Shown: positions 37,840 through 47,192, numbered from the stretch's first letter. The stretch is DNA of 64,000 bases from Actinomadura physcomitrii (GCF_008923205.2 NZ_WBMS02000048.1:1-64000); one strand, 5' to 3'. The notes: generated from the letters alone by a model not told the origin. Translations and numbers: made by a program.

Positions 37840-39999
37840 ATGTTCGCTCGGCTCGCGCGCTTCGTCGTGAGACACCCATGGTGGACCATCGTGGCCTGGC
37901 TGGTGGCCGCGGGTCTCATCATCACGCTGTCCCCCAAGCTGTCCACCGAGTCCGACCAGGGCGACTTCCTGCCCTCCAAGTACGAGTCGGTCCAGGCGGC
38001 CAAGATCGCCCAGAAGGCGTTCCCCCAGCAGGAGGACACCTCCTCCATCGTCGTCGTCAAGCGCTCGGACGGAGGGAAGATCACCCCGGCCGACACCCGG
38101 GTGATCGACAAGGCCGCCGCGTCCCTGAACGCGCACAAGCCGGCCACCGTGCTGAACTTCCTCACCGGCCCGCAGCTGGTGGCGCCCAACAAGGCCGTCC
38201 AGGTCATCTCCGTCCCGATGAAGGGCACCGACCAGGCGGCCGGCGAGAAGCAGGGCGACGCGGTCAAGGAGATACGCAAGCAACTGCCGGGGCTGCTGAA
38301 GGCCGGCGGCCTCGAGGCCAAGGTCGGCGGTGACGTCGCCGGCTTCGTCGACAACGAGGACTCGTTCAACAAGTCCTTCGAGATCGTCGGCATCGCCACC
38401 TTCGTACTGATCATCGGGCTGATCCTGGTGATCTTCCGGGCCCCGATCGCGGCGGTGCTGCCGATCGTGGTGATCATGCTGACGATGCAGGTCGCGATGG
38501 GCCTCATCGGCACCGCCTCGAAGCTGTTCAACTTCTCCGGCGACGACAGTCTCAGCACCATCATCCTCATCGTGCTGTTCGGCATCGGCGCCGACTACTA
38601 CCTGTTCGTGATGTTCCGGTTCCGCGAGCGGCTGCGCGCCGGCGAGGACAAGAAGACCGCGATGATCAACGCGGTGGAGCGGGTCGGCGAGGTCATCTCC
38701 TCGGCCGCCGCCGCCATCGCCGTCACCTTCCTGGTGCTGCTGCTCGCGACGTTCGGCGTGTTCAGCGCCTGGGGCCCGGCCCTGGCGATCTCCGTCGTCA
38801 CCATGGGCATCACCTCGCTGACCCTGTTCCCGGCGATCGTGTCGCTGCTCGGCACCGCGGTGTTCTGGCCGTCCAAGGCCTGGAAGAAGCAGCCCAAGGA
38901 GCGGGTCTCCGGCGCGATCGGCCGCGGCGTCGGCCGGCACCCGGCGGTCGCCGCGCTCGCCGCGGGCGGCGTCATGGTCGTGCTCGCCATCGGCGCGCTC
39001 GGCTTCAAGTCCGACTACGACTTCGCCGCCGGGTTCCCGCAGGACACCGAGTCGGCGCAGGCCACCAAGGACATGGAGCGGGGCTTCCCGCCCGGCCTCA
39101 CCCAGCCCGTCCAGGTGTTCATCAAGAGCGACAACGGGCAGCCGGTCGGCAAGCAGGCGATCGCCGAGTTCTCGAAGAAGGCCGAGACCGCGCCCGGCGT
39201 CGGGCGCGTCAACCCGGCCGAGCCGGGCAAGAACGGCGTCGTCCGGGTCGACCTGGTGCTGAAGAAGAACCCGGCCTCCAACGACGCGATCAGCCTGGTC
39301 AAGAACGACCTGGCGCCCGCCGTGCACAAGATCGAGCCGCCCGGCACCCGCGCCTACGTCGGCGGCCAGACCGCGATCTTCGCCGATATCAACGCCGTCA
39401 ACAACCGCGACCTGTCGGTGATCCTGCCGGTGGCGGCGGTGCTGATCGCGCTGATCCTCGGGCTGCTGCTGCGGTCGGTGGTCGCGCCGATCTACCTGGT
39501 CGTGGCGGTGCTGCTCGGCTTCGCCTCCACGCTCGGCTCCGCGGTGTACGTCTTCCAGTACGCCCAGGGCAAGGAAGGCGTGATCTTCCAGCTGCCGATC
39601 ATCCTCTACCTGTTCGTGCTGGCCATCGGGACCGACTACAACATCCTGATGACCGCGCGGCTGCGCGAGGAGGCCAAGGAGGGGCACTCCCCCCGGGAGG
39701 CGGCGTCGCGCGCCGTCCGGCACGGCGGCCCGACGGTCGCCGCGGCGGGCCTCATCCTGGCCGGCACCTTCTCGGTGATGCTGCTGGCGCCGGTGTCCAT
39801 GCTCAAGCAGATGGGCTTCTCCGTCGCGATGGGCATCGCGCTGTCGGCCTTCGTGATGTCGACGTTCCTGGTGCCGGGCATCACCGCGATGCTGGGCCAC
39901 CGGGCCTGGTGGCCGGGCCACGGCGACGAGCCGGAGAAGAAGCTCGGACGCCCCGACCCGATGCAGGACCAGTACGTCGGCACGGGCTACCCGTCCTAG
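37840..39999 (+). CDS. MMPL/RND family transporter
   Basis: Product of 719 residues with the RND layout: TM1 (WTIVAWLVAAGLIITL), a periplasmic-side domain, a bundle TM2-TM6, a second TM7, a domain and TM8-TM12. The family motif region GIGADYYLFVMFRFRER occurs in the first half and AIGTDYNILMTARLREE in the second, carrying the proton-relay Asp and Tyr. It exports lipids or hydrophobic compounds; the substrate is unknown. AAGGAAG precedes the ATG. It diverges from metB and is followed by two strong hairpins. Confidence 0.93.
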   Translation: MFARLARFVVRHPWWTIVAWLVAAGLIITLSPKLSTESDQGDFLPSKYESVQAAKIAQKAFPQQEDTSSIVVVKRSDGGKITPADTRVIDKAAASLNAHKPATVLNFLTGPQLVAPNKAVQVISVPMKGTDQAAGEKQGDAVKEIRKQLPGLLKAGGLEAKVGGDVAGFVDNEDSFNKSFEIVGIATFVLIIGLILVIFRAPIAAVLPIVVIMLTMQVAMGLIGTASKLFNFSGDDSLSTIILIVLFGIGADYYLFVMFRFRERLRAGEDKKTAMINAVERVGEVISSAAAAIAVTFLVLLLATFGVFSAWGPALAISVVTMGITSLTLFPAIVSLLGTAVFWPSKAWKKQPKERVSGAIGRGVGRHPAVAALAAGGVMVVLAIGALGFKSDYDFAAGFPQDTESAQATKDMERGFPPGLTQPVQVFIKSDNGQPVGKQAIAEFSKKAETAPGVGRVNPAEPGKNGVVRVDLVLKKNPASNDAISLVKNDLAPAVHKIEPPGTRAYVGGQTAIFADINAVNNRDLSVILPVAAVLIALILGLLLRSVVAPIYLVVAVLLGFASTLGSAVYVFQYAQGKEGVIFQLPIILYLFVLAIGTDYNILMTARLREEAKEGHSPREAASRAVRHGGPTVAAAGLILAGTFSVMLLAPVSMLKQMGFSVAMGIALSAFVMSTFLVPGITAMLGHRAWWPGHGDEPEKKLGRPDPMQDQYVGTGYPS

Positions 40000-40020
40000 G
40001 ACGGCAGCCCTCGCAGACGC

Positions 40021-40077
40021 CGGATTGCGGGGCCCCGGTCAGAAATGCCGCCCACGGGCCGCGGCCTCGCAATCCGG
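40021..40077. repeat. Inverted repeat after the MMPL gene
   Basis: CGGATTGCG near 40021 is complementary to CGCAATCCG near 40068, with partly pairing GC-rich inner arms (GGGGCCCCGG against CCGCGGCC). It may form a first hairpin before the terminator at 40088. Confidence 0.5.
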
Positions 40078-40087
40078 TTCCCTCCAA

Positions 40088-40128
40088 GGCGAAGCGCCGG
40101 AGACCATCAAGGTCTCCGGCGCTTCGCC
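40088..40128. terminator. 18-bp perfect bidirectional hairpin
   Basis: Arms GGCGAAGCGCCGGAGACC and its exact complement enclose the loop ATCAA. It lies between the convergent MMPL and secreted-protein genes and can terminate both. Confidence 0.75.
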
Positions 40129-40147
40129 GCGTCCGGGGCCGGTCGCG

Positions 40148-40831
40148 TCAGGACGCCGCGGGTGTGATCGTCAGCGGTTCGCCGATCTGGACGGTGCCGG
40201 AGTAGGTGTAGGTGTCGGTGATCTGCACGCCGGGGCAACTGGTCGGGGCGACGAGCGACAACGGGGCGCTCAGGGTCAGCGTGCGGGTGGAGTTCGTGTA
40301 CATCATCGGCACCCGGTAGTGGTTCGGGGCCGAGGCGACCCCGGGCGGCTGCAGGACCAGCATGCAGGTGTTGGACGACAGGGTCTGCGCGAGGAGGGCG
40401 GGGATCTGCGGGGCGCTCGTATCGATGTCGAGGTAGCCCGTCACGCGGCCGGCGGCAGCGTCGTAACCGGTGCCGTACAGCAGGTCGGCGTTGTGCAGGA
40501 CCCGGTAGGCGTCGCCGAACCTCAGCGTCAGGCCGTTCCCGTCGGTGCAGTCGATGTAATAGTCGTCCAGCAGGCCGATCCGCTGGCCGGTTGTGCGGCC
40601 CGGGGTGACACTGCTCCTGAAGGTCAGGCCGGTCGAGCAGGTGATCCTGGCGCCGGTCCGGTCGTTGGTCAGGACGGCGGTACCGCTCGTACCGTGCACC
40701 TCGGTCGCGCCTCCCGCGGACACGGTCCAGGAGGCGGCTGGTTCCACCGACGCCCGGGCGGTGGCGGTGACGCCCAGGACGGCGGCCGCCGCCGCGGCGA
40801 TGGTCAAGGCACGGGACATCGGACTGGGCAT
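40148..40831 (-). CDS. Secreted beta-rich protein of unknown function
   Basis: Product of 227 residues with a Sec signal (LTIAAAAAAVLGVTATARA). The mature part is Thr/Ser/Gly-rich with four or five cysteines (ITCSTGL, IDCTDGNG, NTCMLVL, SCPGV) that could form disulfides. No catalytic motif is visible. The ATG 40831 is preceded by GAGGAGAGG. It resembles exported proteins common in Thermomonosporaceae, but I cannot name a family. Confidence 0.78.
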   Translation of the reverse strand: MPSPMSRALTIAAAAAAVLGVTATARASVEPAASWTVSAGGATEVHGTSGTAVLTNDRTGARITCSTGLTFRSSVTPGRTTGQRIGLLDDYYIDCTDGNGLTLRFGDAYRVLHNADLLYGTGYDAAAGRVTGYLDIDTSAPQIPALLAQTLSSNTCMLVLQPPGVASAPNHYRVPMMYTNSTRTLTLSAPLSLVAPTSCPGVQITDTYTYSGTVQIGEPLTITPAAS

Positions 40832-41032
40832 GGCGATCCTCTCCTCAGCCCGCGGACGCGCGGGCATGTCCGTCCGCTGCGCGCGGGTTCGCGAAGCCGG
40901 CGGCTCTAAGAGCGACTCAGCCCGGCGTCCAGTGACATCGGTACACCTGTTGTGACGCATGTCTCACTGGCGGAGCCCGAGGACGACCGGTGGTCCGGCC
41001 GTCCCCGGGCTCCGGTGGCACGGGGCGAGGGG

Positions 41033-42421
41033 TCAGCTGTTCGGGTCGGCCAGGTAGGCGAGGAGGTCCTGGCGGGTGATCAGGCCCTTCGGCTTGCCGT
41101 CCACGAGGACGACGGCCGCGCCCGACTTCTCCAGGACGCCGACGGCCTTGCTCACCGGCTCGCCGGAGCCGATCGTCGGCAGCGGCGGGGACATGTGCGC
41201 CTCGACCGCGTCCACCAGGCCGGAGCGCTCCTTCACCAGGACGTCGAGCAGCTCGCTCTCCACGACCGAGCCGATCACCTCGGCCGCCATCACCGGCGGC
41301 TCCTCCTTCATCACCGGCAGCTGCGACACCTCGTACTCGCGCATGATCGAGATGGCGGTCTGCACGCTCTCGTGCGGGTGGACGTGCACGAACTCCGGCA
41401 GCGCCCCGCCCTTGCGGGTGAGCACCTCGTCCACGCGGGCCTCTTCGGTGGAGGACGGCAGGAAGCCGTAGTCCTCCATCCAGCTGTCGTTGAAGATCTT
41501 GCTGAGGTAGCCCCGGCCGCCGTCGGGCAGCAGGACGACGATGACCGCGTCCGGGCCGGCCTCGGCGGCCACGCGCAGGGCGGCGACGACCGCCATCCCG
41601 CAGGAGCCGCCGACGAGCAGCGCCTCCTCGCGGGCGAGGCGGCGGGTCATCAGGAAGGAGTCCTTGTCGGAGACCGCGATGACGTCGTCGCAGATGTCGC
41701 GGTCGTAGGTCTCCGGCCAGATGTCCTCGCCGACGCCCTCGGTCAGGTAGGGGCGGCCCGAGCCGCCCGAGTACACCGAGCCCTCCGGGTCGGCGCCGAT
41801 GATCTTCACGCGGCCGCCGGAGACCTCCTTGAGGTACCTGCCGGTGCCGCTGATCGTGCCGCCGGTGCCGATGCCCGCGACGAAGTGGGTGATGCGCCCC
41901 TCGGTCTGCTCCCACAGCTCCGGGCCGGTCGTCTCGTAGTGCGACACCGGGTTCTGCGGATTGGTGTACTGGTTCGGCTTCCACGCTCCGGGGATCTCGG
42001 CGGCGAGCCGGTCGGAGACCGAGTAGTAGGAGTCGGGGTGCTCCGGCGAGACGGCCGTCGGGCACACGACGACCTCCGCGCCGTACGCGCGCAGCACGTC
42101 GACCTTGTCCTTGGCGACCTTGTCAGGGCAGACGAAGACGCACTTGTAGCCGCGCTCCTGCGCGACGATCGCCAGCCCGACGCCGGTGTTGCCGGACGTC
42201 GGCTCGACGATCGTCCCGCCGGGCTTCAGCGCGCCGGACTTCTCCGCGGCGTCGATCATCCGGACCGCGATGCGGTCCTTCACCGAGCCGCCGGGGTTGA
42301 AGTACTCCACCTTGGCCAGCACCTGCGGGCCGCGCTCGCCGGGCGAGCCGCCGGTCACCTTGCGCAGCCGAACGAGAGGGGTGTTGCCCATCAGCTCGAC
42401 GAGCGAGTCGTGTACGTGCAC
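41033..42421 (-). CDS. cbs: Cystathionine beta-synthase
   Basis: Product of 462 residues. It condenses serine and homocysteine to cystathionine. Lys48 in NPGGSVKDRI binds PLP; TSGNTGVGLA and GTGGTISGTG hold the cofactor; a C-terminal Bateman pair of CBS domains spans about 335-460. There is no heme-binding N-terminus, as usual in bacteria. The GTG 42421 follows AAGGA and gives the normal family N-terminus. It diverges from the SGNH hydrolase gene. With metB it provides transsulfuration. Confidence 0.95.
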   Translation of the reverse strand: MHVHDSLVELMGNTPLVRLRKVTGGSPGERGPQVLAKVEYFNPGGSVKDRIAVRMIDAAEKSGALKPGGTIVEPTSGNTGVGLAIVAQERGYKCVFVCPDKVAKDKVDVLRAYGAEVVVCPTAVSPEHPDSYYSVSDRLAAEIPGAWKPNQYTNPQNPVSHYETTGPELWEQTEGRITHFVAGIGTGGTISGTGRYLKEVSGGRVKIIGADPEGSVYSGGSGRPYLTEGVGEDIWPETYDRDICDDVIAVSDKDSFLMTRRLAREEALLVGGSCGMAVVAALRVAAEAGPDAVIVVLLPDGGRGYLSKIFNDSWMEDYGFLPSSTEEARVDEVLTRKGGALPEFVHVHPHESVQTAISIMREYEVSQLPVMKEEPPVMAAEVIGSVVESELLDVLVKERSGLVDAVEAHMSPPLPTIGSGEPVSKAVGVLEKSGAAVVLVDGKPKGLITRQDLLAYLADPNS

Positions 42422-42607
42422 CGCGACGTCCTTGTCGTTCAGTGAGTCGGAATTCAACGTGTGGCGCGCCTGTTTCAGCAGTGTGTGACGCTGGGTGACC
42501 GGCGCGCCGTCGGGGGTGCCCCAGGAACGACGGTAGCCGAGATCGGCCGTCGCGGGCATCGAACGGCCCCGGCAGGGGTACAACTCAATCACGGAGGGTC
42601 AACGAAC

Positions 42608-43627
42608 ATGCTGAGAGCGTTCACGGCGCGCCGGATCGCGGCGGCCGCGGCCTACGGAGGCGGGGGCATCACGGCCCTCGGCGGCATCACGTTCGGGCTG
42701 CTCGTGGCGGAGGCCAAGCTCGCCCGCAAGATCATCCAGGCGACGCCGAACGGGGATCCACCGGTGGCGGACGGCCTGTACGGCGAGGCGTTCGCCGGCC
42801 CTCCGCTGTCCCTGGTGATGCTGGGCGACTCGACCGGGGCGGGGCTCGGCGTGCACACCGCGGAGGAGACGCCGGGGGCGGTGCTGGCGGCGGGGCTGGC
42901 GGCGATCGCGGAGCGCCCCGTCCGGATGACGAACGTGGCGCGCTCGGGCGCCCGGTCCGCCGAGCTGGCGGGCCAGACCGACCGGGCGCTGCAGGTCCGC
43001 CCGGACCTCGCCGTCATCATGATCGGCTCGAACGACGTGACGGGCCGGGTGTCGCCCGGCACGTCCGTGCGGTACCTGTCGGACGCGGTGGTGCGGCTGC
43101 GCGCGGCGGGCTGCGAGGTGGTGGTCGGCACCTGCCCCGACCTCGGCACGATCAAGCCGCTGATGCAGCCGCTGAGGTGGATCGCTCGGCGGGCGAGCCG
43201 GCAGCTGGCCGCGGCGCAGACGATCGCGGTGGTGGAGCAGGGCGCGCGGTCGGTGTCGCTCGGCGACCTGCTGGGCCGCGAGTTCGCCGCGGACCCGATC
43301 TCGATGTTCAGCGAGGACCGCTACCACCCGTCGGCGCGGGGCTACGCCGCCGCCGCGGCGGCCGTGCTGCCGTCGATGGCGCACGCGCTCGGCCTGGAGC
43401 CGGACCTGGAGGCACTGCCCGATCCGCGGCTCGGCGAGGGCGTGCTGCCGGTGTACCTGGCGGCGGCCGAGGCCGCGGAGGTGTCCGGCACGGAGGTGTC
43501 GGGCGCGTCCGTCGCGGGCCGCGACCGGGGTCCCCGGGGGCGGTGGGCGCGGCTGCTGCGCCGCCGCGCCGCGCCGTCGGCCGACACCCCGCCGCCGTCC
43601 ACGACCGTCGCGCCGGACATCGCCTGA
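42608..43627 (+). CDS. SGNH/GDSL-family hydrolase, membrane-anchored
   Basis: Product of 339 residues. An N-terminal hydrophobic segment (GGITALGGITFGLLVAEA) anchors or exports it. The hydrolase domain has the block I Ser in MLGDSTGAGLG, Gly in RSGARS, Asn in GSNDVTG and His in DRYHPSARGY. It probably deacylates an envelope lipid or sugar. The C-terminal 50 residues are basic and disordered. GGAGGG precedes the ATG at 10 bp. The gene order with cbs and the thiolase resembles Rv1074c-Rv1077. Confidence 0.9.
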   Translation: MLRAFTARRIAAAAAYGGGGITALGGITFGLLVAEAKLARKIIQATPNGDPPVADGLYGEAFAGPPLSLVMLGDSTGAGLGVHTAEETPGAVLAAGLAAIAERPVRMTNVARSGARSAELAGQTDRALQVRPDLAVIMIGSNDVTGRVSPGTSVRYLSDAVVRLRAAGCEVVVGTCPDLGTIKPLMQPLRWIARRASRQLAAAQTIAVVEQGARSVSLGDLLGREFAADPISMFSEDRYHPSARGYAAAAAAVLPSMAHALGLEPDLEALPDPRLGEGVLPVYLAAAEAAEVSGTEVSGASVAGRDRGPRGRWARLLRRRAAPSADTPPPSTTVAPDIA

Positions 43628-43712
43628 CGCGCCGGGAGTCGCCGGGATTCCACCCGCGGGTGCGCAAGCGGACACTTATTGGACTCACCGTCAACACAGC
43701 CGGGGGCCCGGG

Positions 43713-43743
43713 TTGCGCGCGGGGGCGGCGCGGGAGCTAGATT
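43713..43743 (+). promoter_or_regulatory. Candidate promoter for the thiolase gene
   Basis: TTGCGC (43713) and TAGATT (43738) are separated by 19 bp, about 80 bp before the thiolase ATG. The spacing is slightly long, so this is tentative. Confidence 0.35.
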
Positions 43744-43824
43744 GCTGGTGACCGGCGAGTAACACCGTCCGCGGCGACGGTCGCGCCGGGTCCGGAGACG
43801 GCCGCTGAGACAGGAGACCCGCAC

Positions 43825-45045
43825 ATGCCCGAGGCAGTCATCGTCGCCACCGCGCGCTCGCCCATCGGACGCGCCTTCAAGGGGTCGCTGAAGGACATCC
43901 GGCCCGACGACCTCACCGCCCAGATGATCACCGCCGCGATGGCGAAGATCCCGCAGCTCGACCCGTCGCAGATCGACGATCTGCTGCTCGGCTGCGGGCT
44001 GCCCGGCGGCGAGCAGGGCTACAACATGGCCCGCGTCGTGTCGGTGCTGCTCGGCTGGGACAACGTGCCCGGCGCGACCATCACCCGGTACTGCTCGTCC
44101 TCGCTGCAGACGACCCGGATGGCGCTGCACGCGATCAAGGCCGGCGAGGCGGACGTGATCGTCTCGGCCGGGGTGGAGACCGTCAGCCGGTTCGCCAAGG
44201 GCAGCAGCGACGGGCTGCCCGACACCCAGAACCCGGTGTTCGCCGACGCGCAGGCCCGCACCGCCAAGTCCGCCGAGGGCGGCGCCGGCGTGTGGCACGA
44301 CCCGCGCCAGGACGACCAGGTCCCCGACATCTACATCGCGATGGGGCAGACCGCCGAGAACGTCGCCGGGATGCGCGGCGTCAGCCGGCAGGCGCAGGAC
44401 GAGTTCGGCGTCCGCTCGCAGAACCTGGCGGAGAAGGCCCTCGCCAACGGGTTCTGGGAGAAGGACATCACCCCCGTCACCCTGCCCGACGGCACCGTGG
44501 TGGCCAAGGACGACGGCCCCCGGCCCGGCACCACCTACGAGAAGGTGTCGCAGCTCCAGCCGGTGTTCCGCCCGGACGGGACGGTCACCGCCGGCAACTG
44601 CTGCCCGCTGAACGACGGCGCCGCCGCGGTCGTCATCATGAGCGACACCAAGGCCGCCGAGCTCGGCCTCACCCCGCTGGCCCGGATCGTGTCGACCGGC
44701 GTCACCGGCCTGTCCCCCGAGATCATGGGCCTCGGCCCGGTGGAGGCGTCCCGCAAGGCCCTCGCCAAGGCCGGCATGACCATCGGCGACATCGACCTCG
44801 TCGAGATCAACGAGGCGTTCGCCGCGCAGGTGCTGCCGTCCGCCGAGGACCTCGGCATCGACCTCGACAAGCTGAACGTCAACGGCGGCGCGATCGCGGT
44901 CGGCCACCCGTTCGGCATGACCGGCGCCCGGATCACCTCCACGCTGGTGAACTCGCTGAAGTTCCACGACAAGCAGTTCGGGCTGGAGACCATGTGCGTC
45001 GGCGGCGGCCAGGGCATGGCGATGGTCGTGGAGCGGCTCTCCTGA
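43825..45045 (+). CDS. Acetyl-CoA C-acyltransferase (thiolase)
   Basis: Product of 406 residues. Catalytic Cys90 is in TRYCSSSLQT, followed by NEAFAAQ, GGAIAVGHPFGMTGAR (His) and the C-terminal CVGGGQGMA (Cys). It cleaves or forms beta-ketoacyl-CoA. It is FadA3-like and probably serves fatty-acid degradation; the GHPFGM variant of the usual GHPxGA is typical of this subgroup. GACAGGAGA precedes the ATG. Confidence 0.93.
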   Translation: MPEAVIVATARSPIGRAFKGSLKDIRPDDLTAQMITAAMAKIPQLDPSQIDDLLLGCGLPGGEQGYNMARVVSVLLGWDNVPGATITRYCSSSLQTTRMALHAIKAGEADVIVSAGVETVSRFAKGSSDGLPDTQNPVFADAQARTAKSAEGGAGVWHDPRQDDQVPDIYIAMGQTAENVAGMRGVSRQAQDEFGVRSQNLAEKALANGFWEKDITPVTLPDGTVVAKDDGPRPGTTYEKVSQLQPVFRPDGTVTAGNCCPLNDGAAAVVIMSDTKAAELGLTPLARIVSTGVTGLSPEIMGLGPVEASRKALAKAGMTIGDIDLVEINEAFAAQVLPSAEDLGIDLDKLNVNGGAIAVGHPFGMTGARITSTLVNSLKFHDKQFGLETMCVGGGQGMAMVVERLS

Positions 45046-45133
45046 CGAGCGGCCCCCTGCGGCCCCGCGTCGGCCCGTACCGAGCGCTCCGGCGCCGGTG
45101 CGGGCCACCTGCGCGTTTTCCGGAGGACTTCCC

Positions 45134-45156
45134 CGTTACGAATGATCTACGTAACG
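45134..45156. promoter_or_regulatory. Inverted repeat CGTTACG-N9-CGTAACG
   Basis: A perfect 7-bp palindrome in a local AT-rich patch, 88 bp upstream of the DUF4287 gene start. It may be an operator for that gene; the regulator is unknown. Confidence 0.45.
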
Positions 45157-45243
45157 TAAAAGATAGGTCCCCGTTAGGGGGTTGTCACATACGGGCCGGT
45201 GTTGCAGAGTGCCAGGAAGAGCCCCGCGACCTGGAGGTGCCAA

Positions 45244-45471
45244 TTGTCACTGAACCACTCGCCGGAGACGCACAGCAAGCTGATCGCCCGCATCCCGTTG
45301 GTCACAGGACGTGACCTCCCCGAGTGGTTCTCCACGATCGAGAACGGTCCCTCTTTCACCCGCTGCGAGGAACGGAGCAGCTGGCTGGCCGACGAGCACA
45401 ACCTCTCGCACGGCTACGCCGCCGCTCTCGTCCGCGAGCACGAGCGGGCGCGCCGCGCGCGCCACTACTGA
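45244..45471 (+). CDS. DUF4287 family small protein
   Basis: Product of 75 residues starting at TTG 45244, chosen because GGAGGTG lies 6-7 bp upstream and the family begins near this point. The DUF4287 core THSKLIARIPLVTGRDLPEWFSTIENGPSF and DEHNLSHGYAAALVREHERAR is complete. Small helical proteins of this family are widespread in actinobacteria, and their biochemical role is unknown to me. The gene is convergent with the tRNA gene. Confidence 0.82.
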   Translation: MSLNHSPETHSKLIARIPLVTGRDLPEWFSTIENGPSFTRCEERSSWLADEHNLSHGYAAALVREHERARRARHY

Positions 45472-45610
45472 ACGCGCTGCGCGAGCCGCCGGACAACCGC
45501 ATACGGTCGAACTCCATACGGACCTGGTGGGATCCCGCCAACGGACGCCCCCGCCGTCGTGCCGCTGCGCGCGAGCAGCCGCCACGACCCTGGCGCAGAG
45601 ATCCCACGCG

Positions 45611-45648
45611 CGATCAGCCCCTCGCCGGCCGCGGCGAGGGGCTGATCG
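45611..45648. terminator. Hairpin terminator following the tRNA gene
   Basis: Arms GATCAGCCCCTCGCC and GGCGAGGGGCTGATC pair perfectly around GGCCGC. It lies 14 bp past the tRNA 3' end on the minus strand and can also stop the opposing DUF4287 transcript. Confidence 0.75.
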
Positions 45649-45661
45649 ATGCGCGCGCGGG

Positions 45662-45734
45662 TGCCCCTGGTCGGACTCGAACCGACACAATGGCTCTTTT
45701 AGGGAGCCCGCCTCTGCCATTGGGCTACAGGGGC
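45662..45734 (-). tRNA. tRNA with apparent UAA anticodon, isotype uncertain
   Basis: A 7-bp acceptor stem GCCCCTG/CAGGGGC, D-arm GCC...GGC with a GG-containing loop, anticodon stem GGCTC/GAGCC, 5-nt variable loop and T-arm GTCGG-TTCGAGT-CCGAC are all perfect. The anticodon loop reads CCTAAAA, placing UAA at 34-36 but C instead of the near-universal U at 33. The short variable loop is wrong for a normal class II leucine tRNA. CCA is not encoded. It may be a divergent or non-standard tRNA. Confidence 0.8.
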
Positions 45735-45842
45735 GGCGTCATCATACCGGGGCGGCGCCCCGCGACACGGCCTTGCGGACGCGTCCCGGGGCGCGTGCCG
45801 CCGAGCGGGCGCCCGGGGCCGGCACCGCGCTGACCAGGGCTC

Positions 45843-47192
45843 CTAGTTGTCCTCGGTGGTCCGGCCCGCGGCGAGCTCGAACTCCTGCCGCGGCCACTCC
45901 AGCTCGCCCAGCGAGACGATCTCGCGCCGGAAGAACAGCGCGAGCGTCCAGTCCGCGGTGATGCGGAGCTTCCGGTTGACGGTCGGCATCCGCGACAGGT
46001 GGTAGGTGCGGTGCATGACCCACGCGGGCAGCCCGCGCAGCTTCAGCCCGTAGACGTTCGCGACGCCCTTGTGCAGGCCGAGGCTCGCGACGGACCCGAC
46101 GTACTTGTGCTCGTAGGGCTTGCGGGGCCTGCCGCGCAGGTCCGCGACGATGTTGTCGCCCAGCCGCTTGGCCTGCCGCACCGCGTGCTGCGCGTTCGGC
46201 GCGGTGAACTCGGCGAAGCCGGACCGGTCCGGGACGGCCGCGTTGTCCCCGGCCGCGTAGACGCCGTCGAGGCCCTCGACGGTCAGCTCGTCGGTCGTCT
46301 TGATCCGGCTCTTGTCGTCCAGCGGCAGGTCACTGGCCTTGACGACGGGGTGCGGCTTCACGCCGGCGGTCCAGACGAGGGTGTCGGCGTCGAACTCCTC
46401 GCCGTCGCTCAGCACGATGTGCCGCTGCTCCGCGGACTTCAGCATCGTCTTCAGCTTCACCTCGATGCCGCGGCGGCGCAGCGCCTCGGTCGTCCACCGG
46501 CCCATCTCGGGGCCGACCTCCGGCAGGATCCGGTCGGTCGCCTCGACCATCATCCAGCGCATGTCGGACGCGTCCAGGTCCGGGTAGATCTTGCACGCGT
46601 CGCGGGCCAGGTCCTCCAGCTCGGCGAGCGCCTCGATGCCGGCGAACCCGGCGCCGACGAACACGAACGTCAGGGCCCGCCGCCGCACCTCCTCGTCGCC
46701 GGGGTTGGCCGCGGCGATGTCGAGCTGGTGCAGCACGTGGTTGCGCAGGAAGATGGCCTCCTCGACGGTCTTGAAGCCGATCCCGCAGTCGGCGAGGCCC
46801 GGGACGGGCAGCGTGCGGGAGATCGAGCCGAGCGCCACCACGAGCAGGTCGTAGCCGATCGTCCGCTCCGGCACCCCGGCGGTCCGCGTGCCGGCCGGGC
46901 GGAGGGTCACGCTGCGCGAGGCGTGATCGATCTTCGTGACGTAGCCCGTGACGATCCGGCAGCGCGGCAGGACGCGGCGCAGCGGCGCGACGACGTGCCT
47001 CGGCTCCAGGTTCCCGGCCGCCGCCTCCGGCAGGAACGGCTGGTAGGTCATGTAGGACTGGGGGTCGATGACGGTGACGGCGATCTCGCCGCGCCGCAGC
47101 TCGCCGCGCAGCCGCTTCTGCAGCCGCAGGGCCGTGTACATGCCGACGTAGCCGCCGCCGACGATCACGATGTGCTTGCGCTCGGAAGGCAT
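45843..47192 (-). CDS. Type II NADH dehydrogenase-like FAD oxidoreductase
   Basis: Product of 449 residues. The FAD fold IVIVGGGYVGMYTALRLQ, the NADH fold FVFVGAGFAGIEALAEL, WTAGVKPHP and VYAAGDNAAVPD are typical of NDH-2 enzymes, which pass electrons from NADH to menaquinone without pumping protons. The C-terminus is amphipathic (WVMHRTYHLSRMPTVNRKLRITADW), suitable for membrane association. ATG 47192 gives the family start, but no Shine-Dalgarno sequence is present and a leaderless mRNA is possible; a TTG at 47219 is an alternative. Confidence 0.9.
   Translation of the reverse strand: MPSERKHIVIVGGGYVGMYTALRLQKRLRGELRRGEIAVTVIDPQSYMTYQPFLPEAAAGNLEPRHVVAPLRRVLPRCRIVTGYVTKIDHASRSVTLRPAGTRTAGVPERTIGYDLLVVALGSISRTLPVPGLADCGIGFKTVEEAIFLRNHVLHQLDIAAANPGDEEVRRRALTFVFVGAGFAGIEALAELEDLARDACKIYPDLDASDMRWMMVEATDRILPEVGPEMGRWTTEALRRRGIEVKLKTMLKSAEQRHIVLSDGEEFDADTLVWTAGVKPHPVVKASDLPLDDKSRIKTTDELTVEGLDGVYAAGDNAAVPDRSGFAEFTAPNAQHAVRQAKRLGDNIVADLRGRPRKPYEHKYVGSVASLGLHKGVANVYGLKLRGLPAWVMHRTYHLSRMPTVNRKLRITADWTLALFFRREIVSLGELEWPRQEFELAAGRTTEDN

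Noticed and set aside
45480-45605. Small frames between DUF4287 and the tRNA
   Set aside because: No ribosome-binding site or family resemblance; they overlap the terminator and the tRNA gene.
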